Shown piece by piece: positions 43,141-51,604 of a stretch of 64,000 nucleotides of DNA. How positions within the stretch are numbered: position 1 is the first letter of the stretch; the number at the start of each line of letters is the position of its first letter. Both the position numbers and the translations under genes were made by a program. The notes beneath the pieces are model-generated. The model was given only the letters and a program-made list of their open reading frames with translations, did no database searches and was not told the origin of the DNA. This stretch comes from Streptomyces decoyicus (GTDB taxonomy: Bacteria > Actinomycetota > Actinomycetes > Streptomycetales > Streptomycetaceae): positions 7,130,001 to 7,194,000 of the forward strand of contig NZ_CP082301.1 of assembly GCF_019880305.1 (NCBI RefSeq). The letters are read 5' to 3'.

Positions 43141-43506
43141 ATGAAGTACATGGTGCTGATGTACGCCGATCCCGCAGCGACCGAAGCGATGTCCGCCGCG
43201 GACCGCGCCGAGGTGTTCCGACGGCACGAAGCGCTCCACCAAGACCTGGCGGGCACCGGCGAGATGCTCAACGGAGCCGGGCTCGCCTACCCGAAGGACA
43301 CGACGACCATGCGGTGGCGCAGGGAGGGGCCGACCGCGACGGACGGGCCGCTCACGGGAACCCCCGAGCAGCTGACCGCCTACTTCGTGATCGACTGCAC
43401 GAGCCCGGAGCGGGCGCGGGCGATCGCCGAACGCGTCGTCGATGCCCATGTCGTGGCGGTCGAGGTGCGGCCCGTCCACGACTCGTTCGGCATGGGCGAA
43501 ACCTGA
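43141..43506 (+). CDS. YCII / DGPF-domain protein
   Basis: The 121-residue product KYMVLMYADPAATEAM, LAYPKDTTTMRW and ATDGPLTGTPEQLTAYFVID matches the DGPF (PhnB-like/YCII) family. These are small ferredoxin-like alpha/beta proteins often encoded beside ECF sigma factors, where they are called 'YciI'. No sigma gene is nearby. The DGP motif is present as TDGPLTG. Activity is unknown. Confidence 0.88.
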   Translation: MKYMVLMYADPAATEAMSAADRAEVFRRHEALHQDLAGTGEMLNGAGLAYPKDTTTMRWRREGPTATDGPLTGTPEQLTAYFVIDCTSPERARAIAERVVDAHVVAVEVRPVHDSFGMGET

Positions 43507-43624
43507 CCGGCCCGCAGGCAGCGGTGCGGCACGCGGATCATCCCGTTGCCGGCGCGGAAGGGGTGCTTTTGCCGCGGGCCCTTCGGTGTCCGCCGGCCCG
43601 GAGGCGGGGTGCTTCTCTCTGGAG

Positions 43625-43654
43625 GGGGGAGTACCTCCTCTATAGACTCGTCGG
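43625..43654 (+). promoter_or_regulatory. promoter/operator region of the Lrp-type gene
   Basis: Just before the GTG at 43655 lies GGAG-TAC-CTCC, a small palindrome, then TATAGACT, a good -10 hexamer. The -10 is so close to the start that the message is nearly leaderless. The palindrome may be an autoregulatory site. Confidence 0.35.
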
Positions 43655-44707
43655 GTGAGCATCGATCCCGAGGTGCCGCGGCCCGGACAGCTGGACGAGG
43701 ACGACCTGCTGCTGGCCAACGCACTGCAAGCCACGCCCCGCGCTACCTGGAGCGAGCTGGGACCTGTGCTCGGGCTGGACGCGGTGACGCTGGCCCGCCG
43801 GTGGGAGCGCCTCCAGAGCAACGGGCTGGCCTGGGTGACACCCGCGCTGGGGCCCGGCCTCCTGTACCGGACGTGCCGGGCCTTCGTCGAGATCCACTGC
43901 GAGCCGGGCAGCGCCGCGCAGGTGGCGGCCGAGCTGTCCCGTGAGCCCCACCTGCTCACCATTCAGCATGTCGCCGGCACCTACGATCTGTTCGCGATCG
44001 CCTTCACTCCGGACTTCCCTTCGATGTCCGACTACCTGCTCACCGGCCTGCCCCGGCACGAGGGCGTCGTCCGCGTCCGTTCCCACCTGGTCACCCGTAA
44101 CTTCCGTACGGGATCGCAGTGGCGCCTCGGGGTGCTCAACCAGCGCCAGGAGCGGGCCCTGCGCAGCACCCTGCCGGAACCGCACGGCGCGGAGACCGCG
44201 GCGTACAGCAACTGGGAACGCGACCTGATCGTCGCGCTGAGCGACGACGGACGGCTCCGCTACACCGATATCGCCACCCGGCTCGGTGTCACGCCCCGGA
44301 CCGTGCAGCGCCGGCTGAACCGGCTGCTGGGCAACCGCGACCTGCTGCTGCGCTGCGATGTCGCGCGGCCTCTCGCCGGCTGGCCGACCGGTGCGCTGCT
44401 GTGGCTCAACGTTCCGGACGAACTGCTGGAGGAAGCCGGCCGTACCCTCGGCGCCTTCCCCGAGACCCGCAGCTGCGCGGCGCTCTCCGGCGCCAGCAAC
44501 CTGCTGGTCACCGTCACCCTGCACTCGGTGGACGCGCTGCACGACTGGGCGGTGCAGCTACGGCAGGCGCTCCCGTACGCGCAGATCGCGGACCGTTCCG
44601 TGGTCCTGCGACAGGACAAGCTGTGCGGTCATCTGCTGGACGGGTGGGGACGAAGCCGTGGCGTCGTCCCCCTCGACATCTGGCGTCCGAGCGGCCTCAG
44701 GCGGTGA
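43655..44707 (+). CDS. Lrp/AsnC-family regulator with two HTH-ligand modules
   Basis: A 350-residue tandem Lrp protein. Module one (about 15-165) has an HTH DEDDLLLANALQATPRATWSEL followed by an RAM-like domain. Module two (about 185-330) repeats it with ERDLIVALSDDGRLRYTDIATRLG then VTPRTVQRRLNRL. Double-length Lrp/AsnC regulators are common in actinomycetes and bind amino acids or related metabolites. Its 3' end overlaps the convergent amidase gene by 11 bp, a layout that suggests it regulates the amidase/AbgT operon. Confidence 0.88.
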   Translation: MSIDPEVPRPGQLDEDDLLLANALQATPRATWSELGPVLGLDAVTLARRWERLQSNGLAWVTPALGPGLLYRTCRAFVEIHCEPGSAAQVAAELSREPHLLTIQHVAGTYDLFAIAFTPDFPSMSDYLLTGLPRHEGVVRVRSHLVTRNFRTGSQWRLGVLNQRQERALRSTLPEPHGAETAAYSNWERDLIVALSDDGRLRYTDIATRLGVTPRTVQRRLNRLLGNRDLLLRCDVARPLAGWPTGALLWLNVPDELLEEAGRTLGAFPETRSCAALSGASNLLVTVTLHSVDALHDWAVQLRQALPYAQIADRSVVLRQDKLCGHLLDGWGRSRGVVPLDIWRPSGLRR

Positions 44708-46157
44708 GGCGGGTACCGCCGGTCCCACCGCCACGAAGGGGGACCGCGACGGGCGGGCGCCGCAGGCCCGCGCCGAGCGTCCGCTCGATCTGCCGGGCCA
44801 GGCGCAGTACGCCGAGGTCGTCGCCGCTGCGCCCGACGATCTGCACTCCTACGGGAAGCCCGTCCCGGGTGAACCCCGCCGGAACCGACAGGGCGGGCAC
44901 GCCGAGCACGGTGAACCAGTACATGGAGCGCATGCAGTCGAGGTAGTTCTCGCTCCTGGTGGATCCGATGCGCTCCGGCCACAGCTGATCCGCGCTCCAC
45001 GGCAGCACCTGGGTGGTGACCGTCACCAGATAGCGGTAGGTGCCGGTGAATGCGGCGAACCGCTGGAAGAGCTGCCCCCGGAGCTTGTGCGCGCGCATGA
45101 GGCCTGCCGAGGTCGTCGCCAGCCCGTGCTCGATGTCCTGGCGGACCCTGGTGCCGAAGGACTCCGGGTGCGCGGCGTACCGGTCGCCGTAGTTGAGCGC
45201 CCGGTACCAGCCGCGCAGGGTGCGGAACGCCTCGTCGGCCCCGGTCATGTCCGGGGCCGCCACGCCGACCTTGCCGGAGATCCCGGTCAGCGCGTCGAAC
45301 ACCGGGCCCATCGCGGTGCGTACGGCGTCGTCGACGGCGAGCTGGCCGCCGAGGTCCGGACTCCACGCCACGGGCACGTCGGAGAAGTCGTACTCCAGAC
45401 CGGCACGGAACCGGGACGGGTCGCCGAGGCCCCAGGGGGACCGCGGATCGGGCCGGGTCAGCACGCTCATCTGAAGGGCGACGTCGTCGACGGTACGGCC
45501 GATCGGGCCCTGGATGCTCAGCGGCGCGAACGGGTCGTTCGCCGGCCACATCGGAATCGATCCCACCGAGGGCCGCAGCCCCACGACGTTGCAGAAGGTC
45601 GCCGGGTTGCGCAGCGACCCTCCGGTGTCGCCGCCGTCGGCGATGGCGACCATGCCGGTCGCGACGGCGGCCGCCGCCCCGCCGCTGCTGCCGCCGGCCG
45701 TCAGGTTCAGGTCGTACGGATTGCGGGTGGGGCCGAACAGTTCGTTGGTGCTCTGGATGCCCGCTCCGAACTCGGGCACATTGGTCTTGCCCACCGTCAC
45801 GGCACCCGCGTGCACCAACTGCTCCACGACCAGCGCATCGTGATCCGGCACATGGTCGGCGTACAGCTTCGAACCGTAGGTCGTACGGATGCCCTTGGTC
45901 GGGGCGAGGTCCTTGTGCGCGACCGGGAGGCCGTGCAGGGGGCCGAGCAGTTCGCCTCGTGCGGCGACGGCGTCGGCGCGGGCGGCGAGCTGACGGGCAC
46001 GGTCCTCGGCGAGCGTGATGATCGCGTTGACCTTCGGGTTCACCGCGTCGATCTGGGCGAGGTGCGCGTCGAGGATCTCGCGCGCGGACACCTCACGGCG
46101 CCGCTGGAGTTCCACCAGTTCCCGGGCCGGCAGCCACAGGAGGTCATTCTCGGTCAC
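44697..46157 (-). CDS. amidase (amidase signature family)
   Basis: A 486-residue amidase-signature hydrolase using the Ser-cisSer-Lys triad. The Lys lies in LHGLPVAHKDL, and the Gly/Ser-rich core TAGGSSGGAAAAVATGM with GGDTGGSLRNPATFCNVVGLRPS holds both Ser residues. GTG 46157 begins ENDLLWLPARELVEL, the family's usual N-terminus; AAGGA lies upstream. It is 47 bp downstream of the AbgT transporter gene on the same strand, so the pair likely imports and cleaves an amide such as an aminoacyl or aryl-glutamate compound. The amide substrate is unknown. Confidence 0.9.
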   Translation of the reverse strand: MTENDLLWLPARELVELQRRREVSAREILDAHLAQIDAVNPKVNAIITLAEDRARQLAARADAVAARGELLGPLHGLPVAHKDLAPTKGIRTTYGSKLYADHVPDHDALVVEQLVHAGAVTVGKTNVPEFGAGIQSTNELFGPTRNPYDLNLTAGGSSGGAAAAVATGMVAIADGGDTGGSLRNPATFCNVVGLRPSVGSIPMWPANDPFAPLSIQGPIGRTVDDVALQMSVLTRPDPRSPWGLGDPSRFRAGLEYDFSDVPVAWSPDLGGQLAVDDAVRTAMGPVFDALTGISGKVGVAAPDMTGADEAFRTLRGWYRALNYGDRYAAHPESFGTRVRQDIEHGLATTSAGLMRAHKLRGQLFQRFAAFTGTYRYLVTVTTQVLPWSADQLWPERIGSTRSENYLDCMRSMYWFTVLGVPALSVPAGFTRDGLPVGVQIVGRSGDDLGVLRLARQIERTLGAGLRRPPVAVPLRGGGTGGTRLTA

Positions 46158-46204
46158 GAAGATCAGCAGTCCTTGTCTCGGGTGTCGGGTGTCGGATGAC
46201 GGGC

Positions 46205-47758
46205 TCACGGCAGGTGGATGGGCGCGCCGGGTCCCAGCGGCAGGTCGAGGAAGTAGAAACCGGTGAGGATGACGGTCCACACCGTGGCGAAGGCCAGGGC
46301 GAAGGGCACCAGCCGGGAGATGACCGTGCCGAGTCTCAGCTCGGGCTGGTACTTCTGCGCCGAGACCAGGGCGAAGTACAGGAAGACCTGCATGGGCGTG
46401 ATCGCCCCGGTCACGGAGTCGCCGATCCGGAAGGCCGCATGCATGGCGGCGGGGGAGAGGCCGAGCAGCATCCCGGCCGGCACCATGACGGTGCCCAGGA
46501 TGGACCACAGCGCGGAGCCCGAGGTGATGACCAGGTTGAGCAGCGAGGTCACCAGGACGACGGCGAGCAGAATCCCGAAGCCGCCGAGCCCGGCGGACTT
46601 CGCCCCGTCCGCGAGGCCGATGGCGAAGAACTTGCCCAAGTTGCTCCACGTCAGCAGATTGATGGTCTGCGCGATGGCGAAGACGAGCACCACGAACCCG
46701 GACATGTCCCGCACCGCGCCGATGATGTGCGGGTAGGCGGCACGCGCTTCCTTCTCGACCCCGCCACAGCGGGCGTAGACGATGCCGAAGAGGAAGAACA
46801 GCCCGGACAGCACGAGGGCGAGGCTGTCGACGAACGGGGAGGGCGCCAGCACCCCGCCCTCCCCGCGCAGCGGGCTTCCCGGCAGCAGCCAGGCGGTGAC
46901 CACGGCAGCGGCGACCGCCAGCGTCACGGCACCGCTGATCAGCAGCGCCCGGCGCTGTACCGGTGTCGCGATCGTCTCGGTGCCCTCGCCCTCCGGACCG
47001 GAATGAGCGGGGTCGTGCTCCGGGTTCCAGGGAGCCAGCCGGGGTTCGAGTACCCGGTCGATGAGGAAGCCGCCGACCAGGGGCAGCAGCAGACCCGTCG
47101 CCGCGGTGAAGAACCAGTTCATGGCGATGTGGAGGTGATAGCCGTCGATGCCCGGCAGCAGATCTGCCGCGCTGTGCGTGATGCCGGTCGTGGTCACGTC
47201 GAGGGTGCCGAGCAGAATGCCGCCGTCGTAGCCGCTCCCCACGCAGACGAAGGCGCCGAGCAGGCCCGCCACCGGGTGTCGTCCCACCGCCTTGAAGACG
47301 ATCGCGGCGAGTGACGGCAGCAGGATGTAGGCGGAGTCGGCCAGTACGTGTCCCTGGCAGGCGACAAAGGCGACGAGGTAGGGAACCCAACGTCTCGACA
47401 CCCGCAGGAAAACGACCCGCATCAGACATTCCAGGGCGCCGGTTCCCTGCGCGACGCCTATGCCCATGGCGATCACCAGCACGGGGCCGAGCGCGGGGAA
47501 GGCCATGAAGGAATCGATGGCCGTGCCGAGGAGATGGCTGAGGCCCTCCGGCGTCAGCGCGCCGAGCACGGGTGTCGGGTTCTTCTCACCCGGCACCTGG
47601 ACCGACCCGTCGCAGGCGGCGATCACCGTCGACAGCACGGCGACGAAGCAGAAGATGCCGGCGAAGAGCACGAACGGATTGGGCAGCCGGTTGACCCATC
47701 GCTCGACTCGGCCCAGCAATCCTGCCGGCGGTGGGGAGTTCCGTTCCCATACCTTCAT
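46205..47758 (-). CDS. AbgT-family transporter
   Basis: A 517-residue membrane protein with about 11-13 TM segments. WVNRLPNPFVLFAGIFCFVAVLS at the N-terminus, GSGYDGGILLGTLD, AYPHIIGAVRDMSGFVVLVF (in part) and FRIGDSVTGAITPMQVF identify the AbgT family. Characterised members carry p-aminobenzoyl-glutamate or export sulfonamides. With a downstream amidase, import of an amide-linked aromatic amino acid followed by hydrolysis is plausible, as AbgT works with the AbgAB amidohydrolase in E. coli. A 25-bp inverted repeat precedes the gene. Confidence 0.88.
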   Translation of the reverse strand: MKVWERNSPPPAGLLGRVERWVNRLPNPFVLFAGIFCFVAVLSTVIAACDGSVQVPGEKNPTPVLGALTPEGLSHLLGTAIDSFMAFPALGPVLVIAMGIGVAQGTGALECLMRVVFLRVSRRWVPYLVAFVACQGHVLADSAYILLPSLAAIVFKAVGRHPVAGLLGAFVCVGSGYDGGILLGTLDVTTTGITHSAADLLPGIDGYHLHIAMNWFFTAATGLLLPLVGGFLIDRVLEPRLAPWNPEHDPAHSGPEGEGTETIATPVQRRALLISGAVTLAVAAAVVTAWLLPGSPLRGEGGVLAPSPFVDSLALVLSGLFFLFGIVYARCGGVEKEARAAYPHIIGAVRDMSGFVVLVFAIAQTINLLTWSNLGKFFAIGLADGAKSAGLGGFGILLAVVLVTSLLNLVITSGSALWSILGTVMVPAGMLLGLSPAAMHAAFRIGDSVTGAITPMQVFLYFALVSAQKYQPELRLGTVISRLVPFALAFATVWTVILTGFYFLDLPLGPGAPIHLP

Positions 47759-48193
47759 CGATACCTACCTCGTCCCGGAGCGTGGCGCGGTGTGCGTGCG
47801 CGCCACTATCGGGGGGCCCGGCGCAAAACTCCGGAGAGGTAAAGAGGAATGTCCATCGGAGGCTGCAAATCGCAGAAAAACGGCCATCGGCCGGGTCGAG
47901 CGCACCTCTATGACGGGCAGTGCCCGCCGAGCCGCGGCCGGCCGTCTCCGCGCCGCCGGTCATCCGGCGGCCGCCCCGGCACGACGGCCCAGGGCGGCCC
48001 CCTACCGGGGACGGCTGCTCGCCCTCCGCGGGGATCGGGCTCAAGCCCGACCGGCGCACGACGCCTTCGCCGCGCCCGGGGCGGCCTCCGCCAGGCGCTC
48101 ATCGACGCTCTGGGGCCGGGCCCGGCCGGCGTACTGCTTCTGCTGCCTGGTCGGCGGGATCACGTCACCGACCGGCTCCGTCCGGCCGCCCCT
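47759..48193. other. 435-bp intergenic region
   Basis: It contains the inverted repeat at 47782-47806 ahead of the AbgT gene. The remainder (47810-48190) is GC-rich with Arg/Pro-rich frames on both strands and no credible gene. Confidence 0.5.
47782..47806. promoter_or_regulatory. perfect inverted repeat upstream of AbgT operon
   Basis: GTGGCGCG (47782-47789), 9 bases, CGCGCCAC (47799-47806), about 24 bp before the AbgT start on the - strand. A candidate operator, perhaps for the Lrp-type regulator at the other end of the operon. Confidence 0.5.
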
Positions 48194-48982
48194 TCATTCC
48201 GGTCCGCCGCCCCCCCCCGGGCCCCCGTCCGGCGCCCCGTGCCGCCCCGCCCCCGCGGCGAACCGCGCCGCGCCCTCCATCGACTCGGCCAACACCGCCT
48301 GGCCGTAACGGAGTTCCTCCGCCATCGCGGACCGCTCGTCGCTGCCCTCCTGGTCCAGCAGGGAGGCGCGGTCGCTGCGCAGGCATGCCTGCGGGAAGCG
48401 GGCGATCTCCGCCGCCAGCAGCTCCGCCTCCGCGCGGGCCGTCCCGGCCGGCACCACACGATGGACGAGACCGATGTCCAGCGCCTCCGCGGCCGGGACC
48501 GGGCGCCCCGTCAGCACCAGGTCCATCGCCCGGCTCGCGCCGATCAGCCGCGGCAGCCGGACCGTACCGCCGTCGATCAGCGGCACCCCCCAGCGCCGGC
48601 AGAACACCCCGAAGACCGCGTCCTCCTCCGCCACCCGGAGATCGCACCAGAGCGCCAGCTCCAGACCGCCGGCCACCGCATGGCCGGCGACCGCCGCGAT
48701 CACCGGCTTGCCGAGCCGCATCCGCGTCGGTCCCATCGGCCCGTCCCCGTCCGGGGCCACGCGGTTACCGCGCCCGGTGCCGATCGCCTTGAGGTCGGCG
48801 CCGGAGCAGAACGTCCCGCCCTCGCCCCACAGCACCGCGACCCGTGCGCCGTCGTCCTCGTCGAACTCCCGGAAGGCGGCGGCCAATTGGGCGGCCGTCG
48901 CACCGTCCACGGCGTTACGGGACGCCGGCCGGGACAGCACCACCGTCGTCACCGGCCCGGCGCGCTCGACCCGTACCGGCAT
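48194..48982 (-). CDS. enoyl-CoA hydratase/isomerase
   Basis: 262 residues of the crotonase fold. VVLSRPASRNAVDGATAAQL, the oxyanion-hole element FCSGADLKAIG, and AAVAGHAVAGGLELALWCDLRVA are diagnostic. The catalytic Glu positions of classical hydratases (EHE) are partly changed here: GVPLIDGGTVRLPRLIG has Asp in place of the second Glu, so isomerase or hydrolase activity is also possible. The start ATG shares one base with the acyl-CoA dehydrogenase stop (TGATG), so the two are coupled in a fatty- or aryl-acid degradation operon. Confidence 0.88.
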   Translation of the reverse strand: MPVRVERAGPVTTVVLSRPASRNAVDGATAAQLAAAFREFDEDDGARVAVLWGEGGTFCSGADLKAIGTGRGNRVAPDGDGPMGPTRMRLGKPVIAAVAGHAVAGGLELALWCDLRVAEEDAVFGVFCRRWGVPLIDGGTVRLPRLIGASRAMDLVLTGRPVPAAEALDIGLVHRVVPAGTARAEAELLAAEIARFPQACLRSDRASLLDQEGSDERSAMAEELRYGQAVLAESMEGAARFAAGAGRHGAPDGGPGGGGGPE

Positions 48983-50646
48983 CAGGCCACGCCTCCGGCC
49001 GCATCCGCCGTCGCCGGACGGGCACGCTCCAGGATCGAGGCCAGATCGGCCCCGGCCGGCAGGGTGCCGAAGGCATTGCCCCACTCCCCGTCGAGCCGCG
49101 AGGCGCAGAACGCGTCGGCGACCGCCGGGTGGCTGTACCGCACCAGCAGCGAACCCTGGAGCACCAACGCCAGCCGCTCCGCCAGCGACCGCGCCATCAG
49201 CTGCGCCCGCTCGGGATCGGCGAGGCGGCCGAGCATCTTGCGGACCCCGGCCACCGCCGCGTCCAGCCGGCGGTCGGCACCCGCCGCGGTCTCCACCTCC
49301 GCGAGGAATGCGTCCAGTGCGGTCGGCTCCTTGCCCAGCGCCCGCAGCACATCGAGCGCGGCGACGTTCCCCGAGCCCTCCCAGATGGACAGCAGCGGTG
49401 CCTCCCGGTAGAGCCGCGGCATGCCGGAATCCTCGACGTAGCCGTTGCCGCCCAGGCACTCCAGGGCCTCCGCCGCATGGGTACTGCCCCGCTTGCACAC
49501 CCAGTACTTCCCGGCCGCGAGTGCCAGCCGGCGCAGCGCGGCCTCCCCGGCGTCGCCGGCCTGCGACCGGTCCACCGCCGTCGCCAGCCGCATCCCCAGC
49601 AGCGTCGCCGCCTCCGACTCGACCGCCAGATCGGCGAGCACCGAGCGCATCAGCGGCTGGCGGCCCAACTCCCGCCCGAAGGCCTGCCGGTGCGCGGTGT
49701 GGTGCAGCGCCTGCCGCAGCCCCGCCCGCATCCCGGCCGCCGACCCCAGCACACAGTCGAGCCGGGTCATGTTCACCATCTCGACGATGGTCCGCACCCC
49801 GCGGCCCGGCTCACCGACCGGCCAGGCCACCGCCCCGTCGTACTCGATCTCGGAGGACGCGTTGGAGCGGTTGCCCAGCTTGTCCTTGAGCCGCATCAGC
49901 CGCATGCCGTTGAGCGCGCCGTCCGGCAGCACCCTCGGCACCAGGAAGCAGCCGAGCCCCTCCTCGGTCTGCGCCAGCGCCAGGAACACATCGCTCATCG
50001 GCGCCGAGGTGAACCACTTGTGGCCGGTGAGGCGGTAGGTGCCGTCGTCGGCCGGAACCGCGCGGGTGGTGTTGGCCCGTACGTCGGAGCCGCCCTGCTT
50101 CTCCGTCATCGACATGCCCGCGATCAGACCCGACTTGGCCAGCGGTGCCCGCAGCCCGAAGTCGTAGCTGCGGGAGGCGAGCAGCGGCTCGTACTGCGCG
50201 GCGAGTTCCGGTGCGGCGCGCAGCGCGGGGACGGCGGCGTACGTCATCGAGACCGGACAGCCGTGCCCCGCCTCGGCCTGCGACCAGACGTAGAACTTCG
50301 CGGCACGCACCAGATGCGCCCCGGCGCGGTCGTCGGCCCAGGGCGCGGCATGCAGACCGTGCTCCACCGCGACGGTCATCAGCTGATGCCAGGCCGGGTG
50401 GAATTCGACCTCGTCGATGCGGTGCCCGAACCGGTCGTGGGTGTGCAGCCGGGGCGGCTGCTCCTCCGCGCAGCGGGCCTGGTCCTGCACCGCCGCGGAA
50501 CCCGCCAGCGCGCCGAGCTCGGACACCTCCCCGGCGCCCCACTCGGCGCCGTCCCGGCGCAGTGCCTCCAGCAGGGCCGGCTCGTCCGCCGTGCTGAACC
50601 CGGTCAGCGGCGGGGCCTGATTCACGACTTCATGGGTGACGGTCAT
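48982..50646 (-). CDS. acyl-CoA dehydrogenase, AidB-like
   Basis: A 554-residue flavoprotein of the AidB branch. GMSMTEKQGGSDVRANTT, YRLTGHKWFTSAPMSDVFLALA, the DKLGNRSNASSEIEYDGA region and the C-terminal ECLGGNGYVEDSGMPRLYRE with SIWEGSGNVAALDVLRAL are typical. AidB of E. coli protects against alkylation; relatives in catabolic operons oxidise acyl-CoA. Coupling with an enoyl-CoA hydratase and divergence from PaaX argue for acyl-CoA oxidation here. An imperfect palindrome lies in its short divergent promoter. Confidence 0.9.
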   Translation of the reverse strand: MTVTHEVVNQAPPLTGFSTADEPALLEALRRDGAEWGAGEVSELGALAGSAAVQDQARCAEEQPPRLHTHDRFGHRIDEVEFHPAWHQLMTVAVEHGLHAAPWADDRAGAHLVRAAKFYVWSQAEAGHGCPVSMTYAAVPALRAAPELAAQYEPLLASRSYDFGLRAPLAKSGLIAGMSMTEKQGGSDVRANTTRAVPADDGTYRLTGHKWFTSAPMSDVFLALAQTEEGLGCFLVPRVLPDGALNGMRLMRLKDKLGNRSNASSEIEYDGAVAWPVGEPGRGVRTIVEMVNMTRLDCVLGSAAGMRAGLRQALHHTAHRQAFGRELGRQPLMRSVLADLAVESEAATLLGMRLATAVDRSQAGDAGEAALRRLALAAGKYWVCKRGSTHAAEALECLGGNGYVEDSGMPRLYREAPLLSIWEGSGNVAALDVLRALGKEPTALDAFLAEVETAAGADRRLDAAVAGVRKMLGRLADPERAQLMARSLAERLALVLQGSLLVRYSHPAVADAFCASRLDGEWGNAFGTLPAGADLASILERARPATADAAGGVA

Positions 50647-50656
50647 GGCATCGACG

Positions 50657-50690
50657 TTACAGAATCCGAACAGTCGTGGGAAGACTGTAA
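50657..50690. promoter_or_regulatory. palindromic operator in acyl-CoA dehydrogenase/PaaX promoter
   Basis: TTACAG (50657-50662) pairs with CTGTAA (50685-50690); within them ACAGT (50670-50674) pairs with ACTGT (50684-50688). It sits between divergent starts 80 bp apart and is a likely PaaX-type repressor site. Confidence 0.5.
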
Positions 50691-50709
50691 TGCCGCAGGT
50701 CGGCATCGC

Positions 50710-50715
50710 TAGAAT
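50710..50715 (+). promoter_or_regulatory. -10 element of PaaX-type gene
   Basis: TAGAAT lies 11 bases before ATG 50727, with no obvious ribosome binding site between. The message is probably almost leaderless. Confidence 0.4.
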
Positions 50716-50726
50716 TTCGTGCACAT

Positions 50727-51494
50727 ATGAACGACGACGACACCCCCGACGGCACCGAAGCCGCCGCCCTCGCGCTGCGGCCGCTCACCGCACGCTCCAT
50801 CGTGCTGAGCACCCTCCTCGGCCATCACCCGCCGCGGCTGCCCGCGCGCGCCCTGGTGCGGGTCGGCGAGCTGTTCGGCATCGCCGAGGGAACGGTCCGG
50901 GTCGCGCTCTCCCGCATGGTGGCCGCCGACGACCTGCGGCAGGCCGACGGCTCGTACGCGCTCACCACCCGCTTGCTGGCGCGCCAGGCCCGGCAGGACG
51001 AGAGCCGCTCACCCGGAACACGGCCCTGGGGCGGGGACTGGGAGATCGCCGTCGTCGCCACCGCGGAACGCCGGCCGGCCGCCGAGCGCACCGCGCTGCG
51101 CCAGGCCATGGCGGAGCTGCGACTGGCCGAGCTCCGCGAGGGCAGCTGGCTGCGCCCCGCCAACCTCGACCGGACCCGCCCCGCCGTCGTCACCGGGCAG
51201 TGCACCTGGCTCACCGGCACCCCGGACGGCGATCCGGCCGCACTCGCCGCCCGGCTGTGGGACCTGACCGGCTGGGCACATCGGGCCTGCGCCCTGACGT
51301 CCGCACTGGACCGCGCCGACACCCCCGCCGACCGCTTCACGGTCGCGGCCGCCGCCCTCCGCCATCTCCTCTCCGACCCACTGCTGCCCGCCGAACTGCT
51401 GCCGGGGGACTGGCCCGGCGCCCCACTCCGCTCCCGCTACGCCGCGTTCGAGACCGAACTGCGAGATCTGCTGCGGCAGTACTTGACCGACTGA
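50727..51494 (+). CDS. PaaX-family transcriptional repressor
   Basis: 255 residues. The winged-helix N-terminus (LTARSIVLSTLLGHHPPRLPARALVRVGELFGIAEGTVRVALSRM in part) and the central DWEIAVV-type and C-terminal helical regions follow the PaaX layout. PaaX proteins repress phenylacetate and related aryl-CoA operons and are released by acyl-CoA ligands. It is divergent from an acyl-CoA dehydrogenase/enoyl-CoA hydratase operon, its likely target, with a palindrome in the shared promoter. No paa genes are in the window, so the ligand is unknown. Confidence 0.85.
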   Translation: MNDDDTPDGTEAAALALRPLTARSIVLSTLLGHHPPRLPARALVRVGELFGIAEGTVRVALSRMVAADDLRQADGSYALTTRLLARQARQDESRSPGTRPWGGDWEIAVVATAERRPAAERTALRQAMAELRLAELREGSWLRPANLDRTRPAVVTGQCTWLTGTPDGDPAALAARLWDLTGWAHRACALTSALDRADTPADRFTVAAAALRHLLSDPLLPAELLPGDWPGAPLRSRYAAFETELRDLLRQYLTD

Positions 51495-51604
51495 GGGCTG
51501 CCTGCCCACGGGTTGATCCGCTGCATGCGAAGTCTCTGCGATTTCCGCGCCACGCGACTGACGGTGAGCCGGGTTCGGGTTCGGGTGGCGGCGGAGAACC
51601 GTGC

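Noticed and set aside
47849..49411. Long + strand frame from the AbgT upstream gap into the enoyl-CoA hydratase gene
   Set aside because: Arg/Pro/Ala-rich throughout, opposes two well-supported genes, and has no recognised domain.
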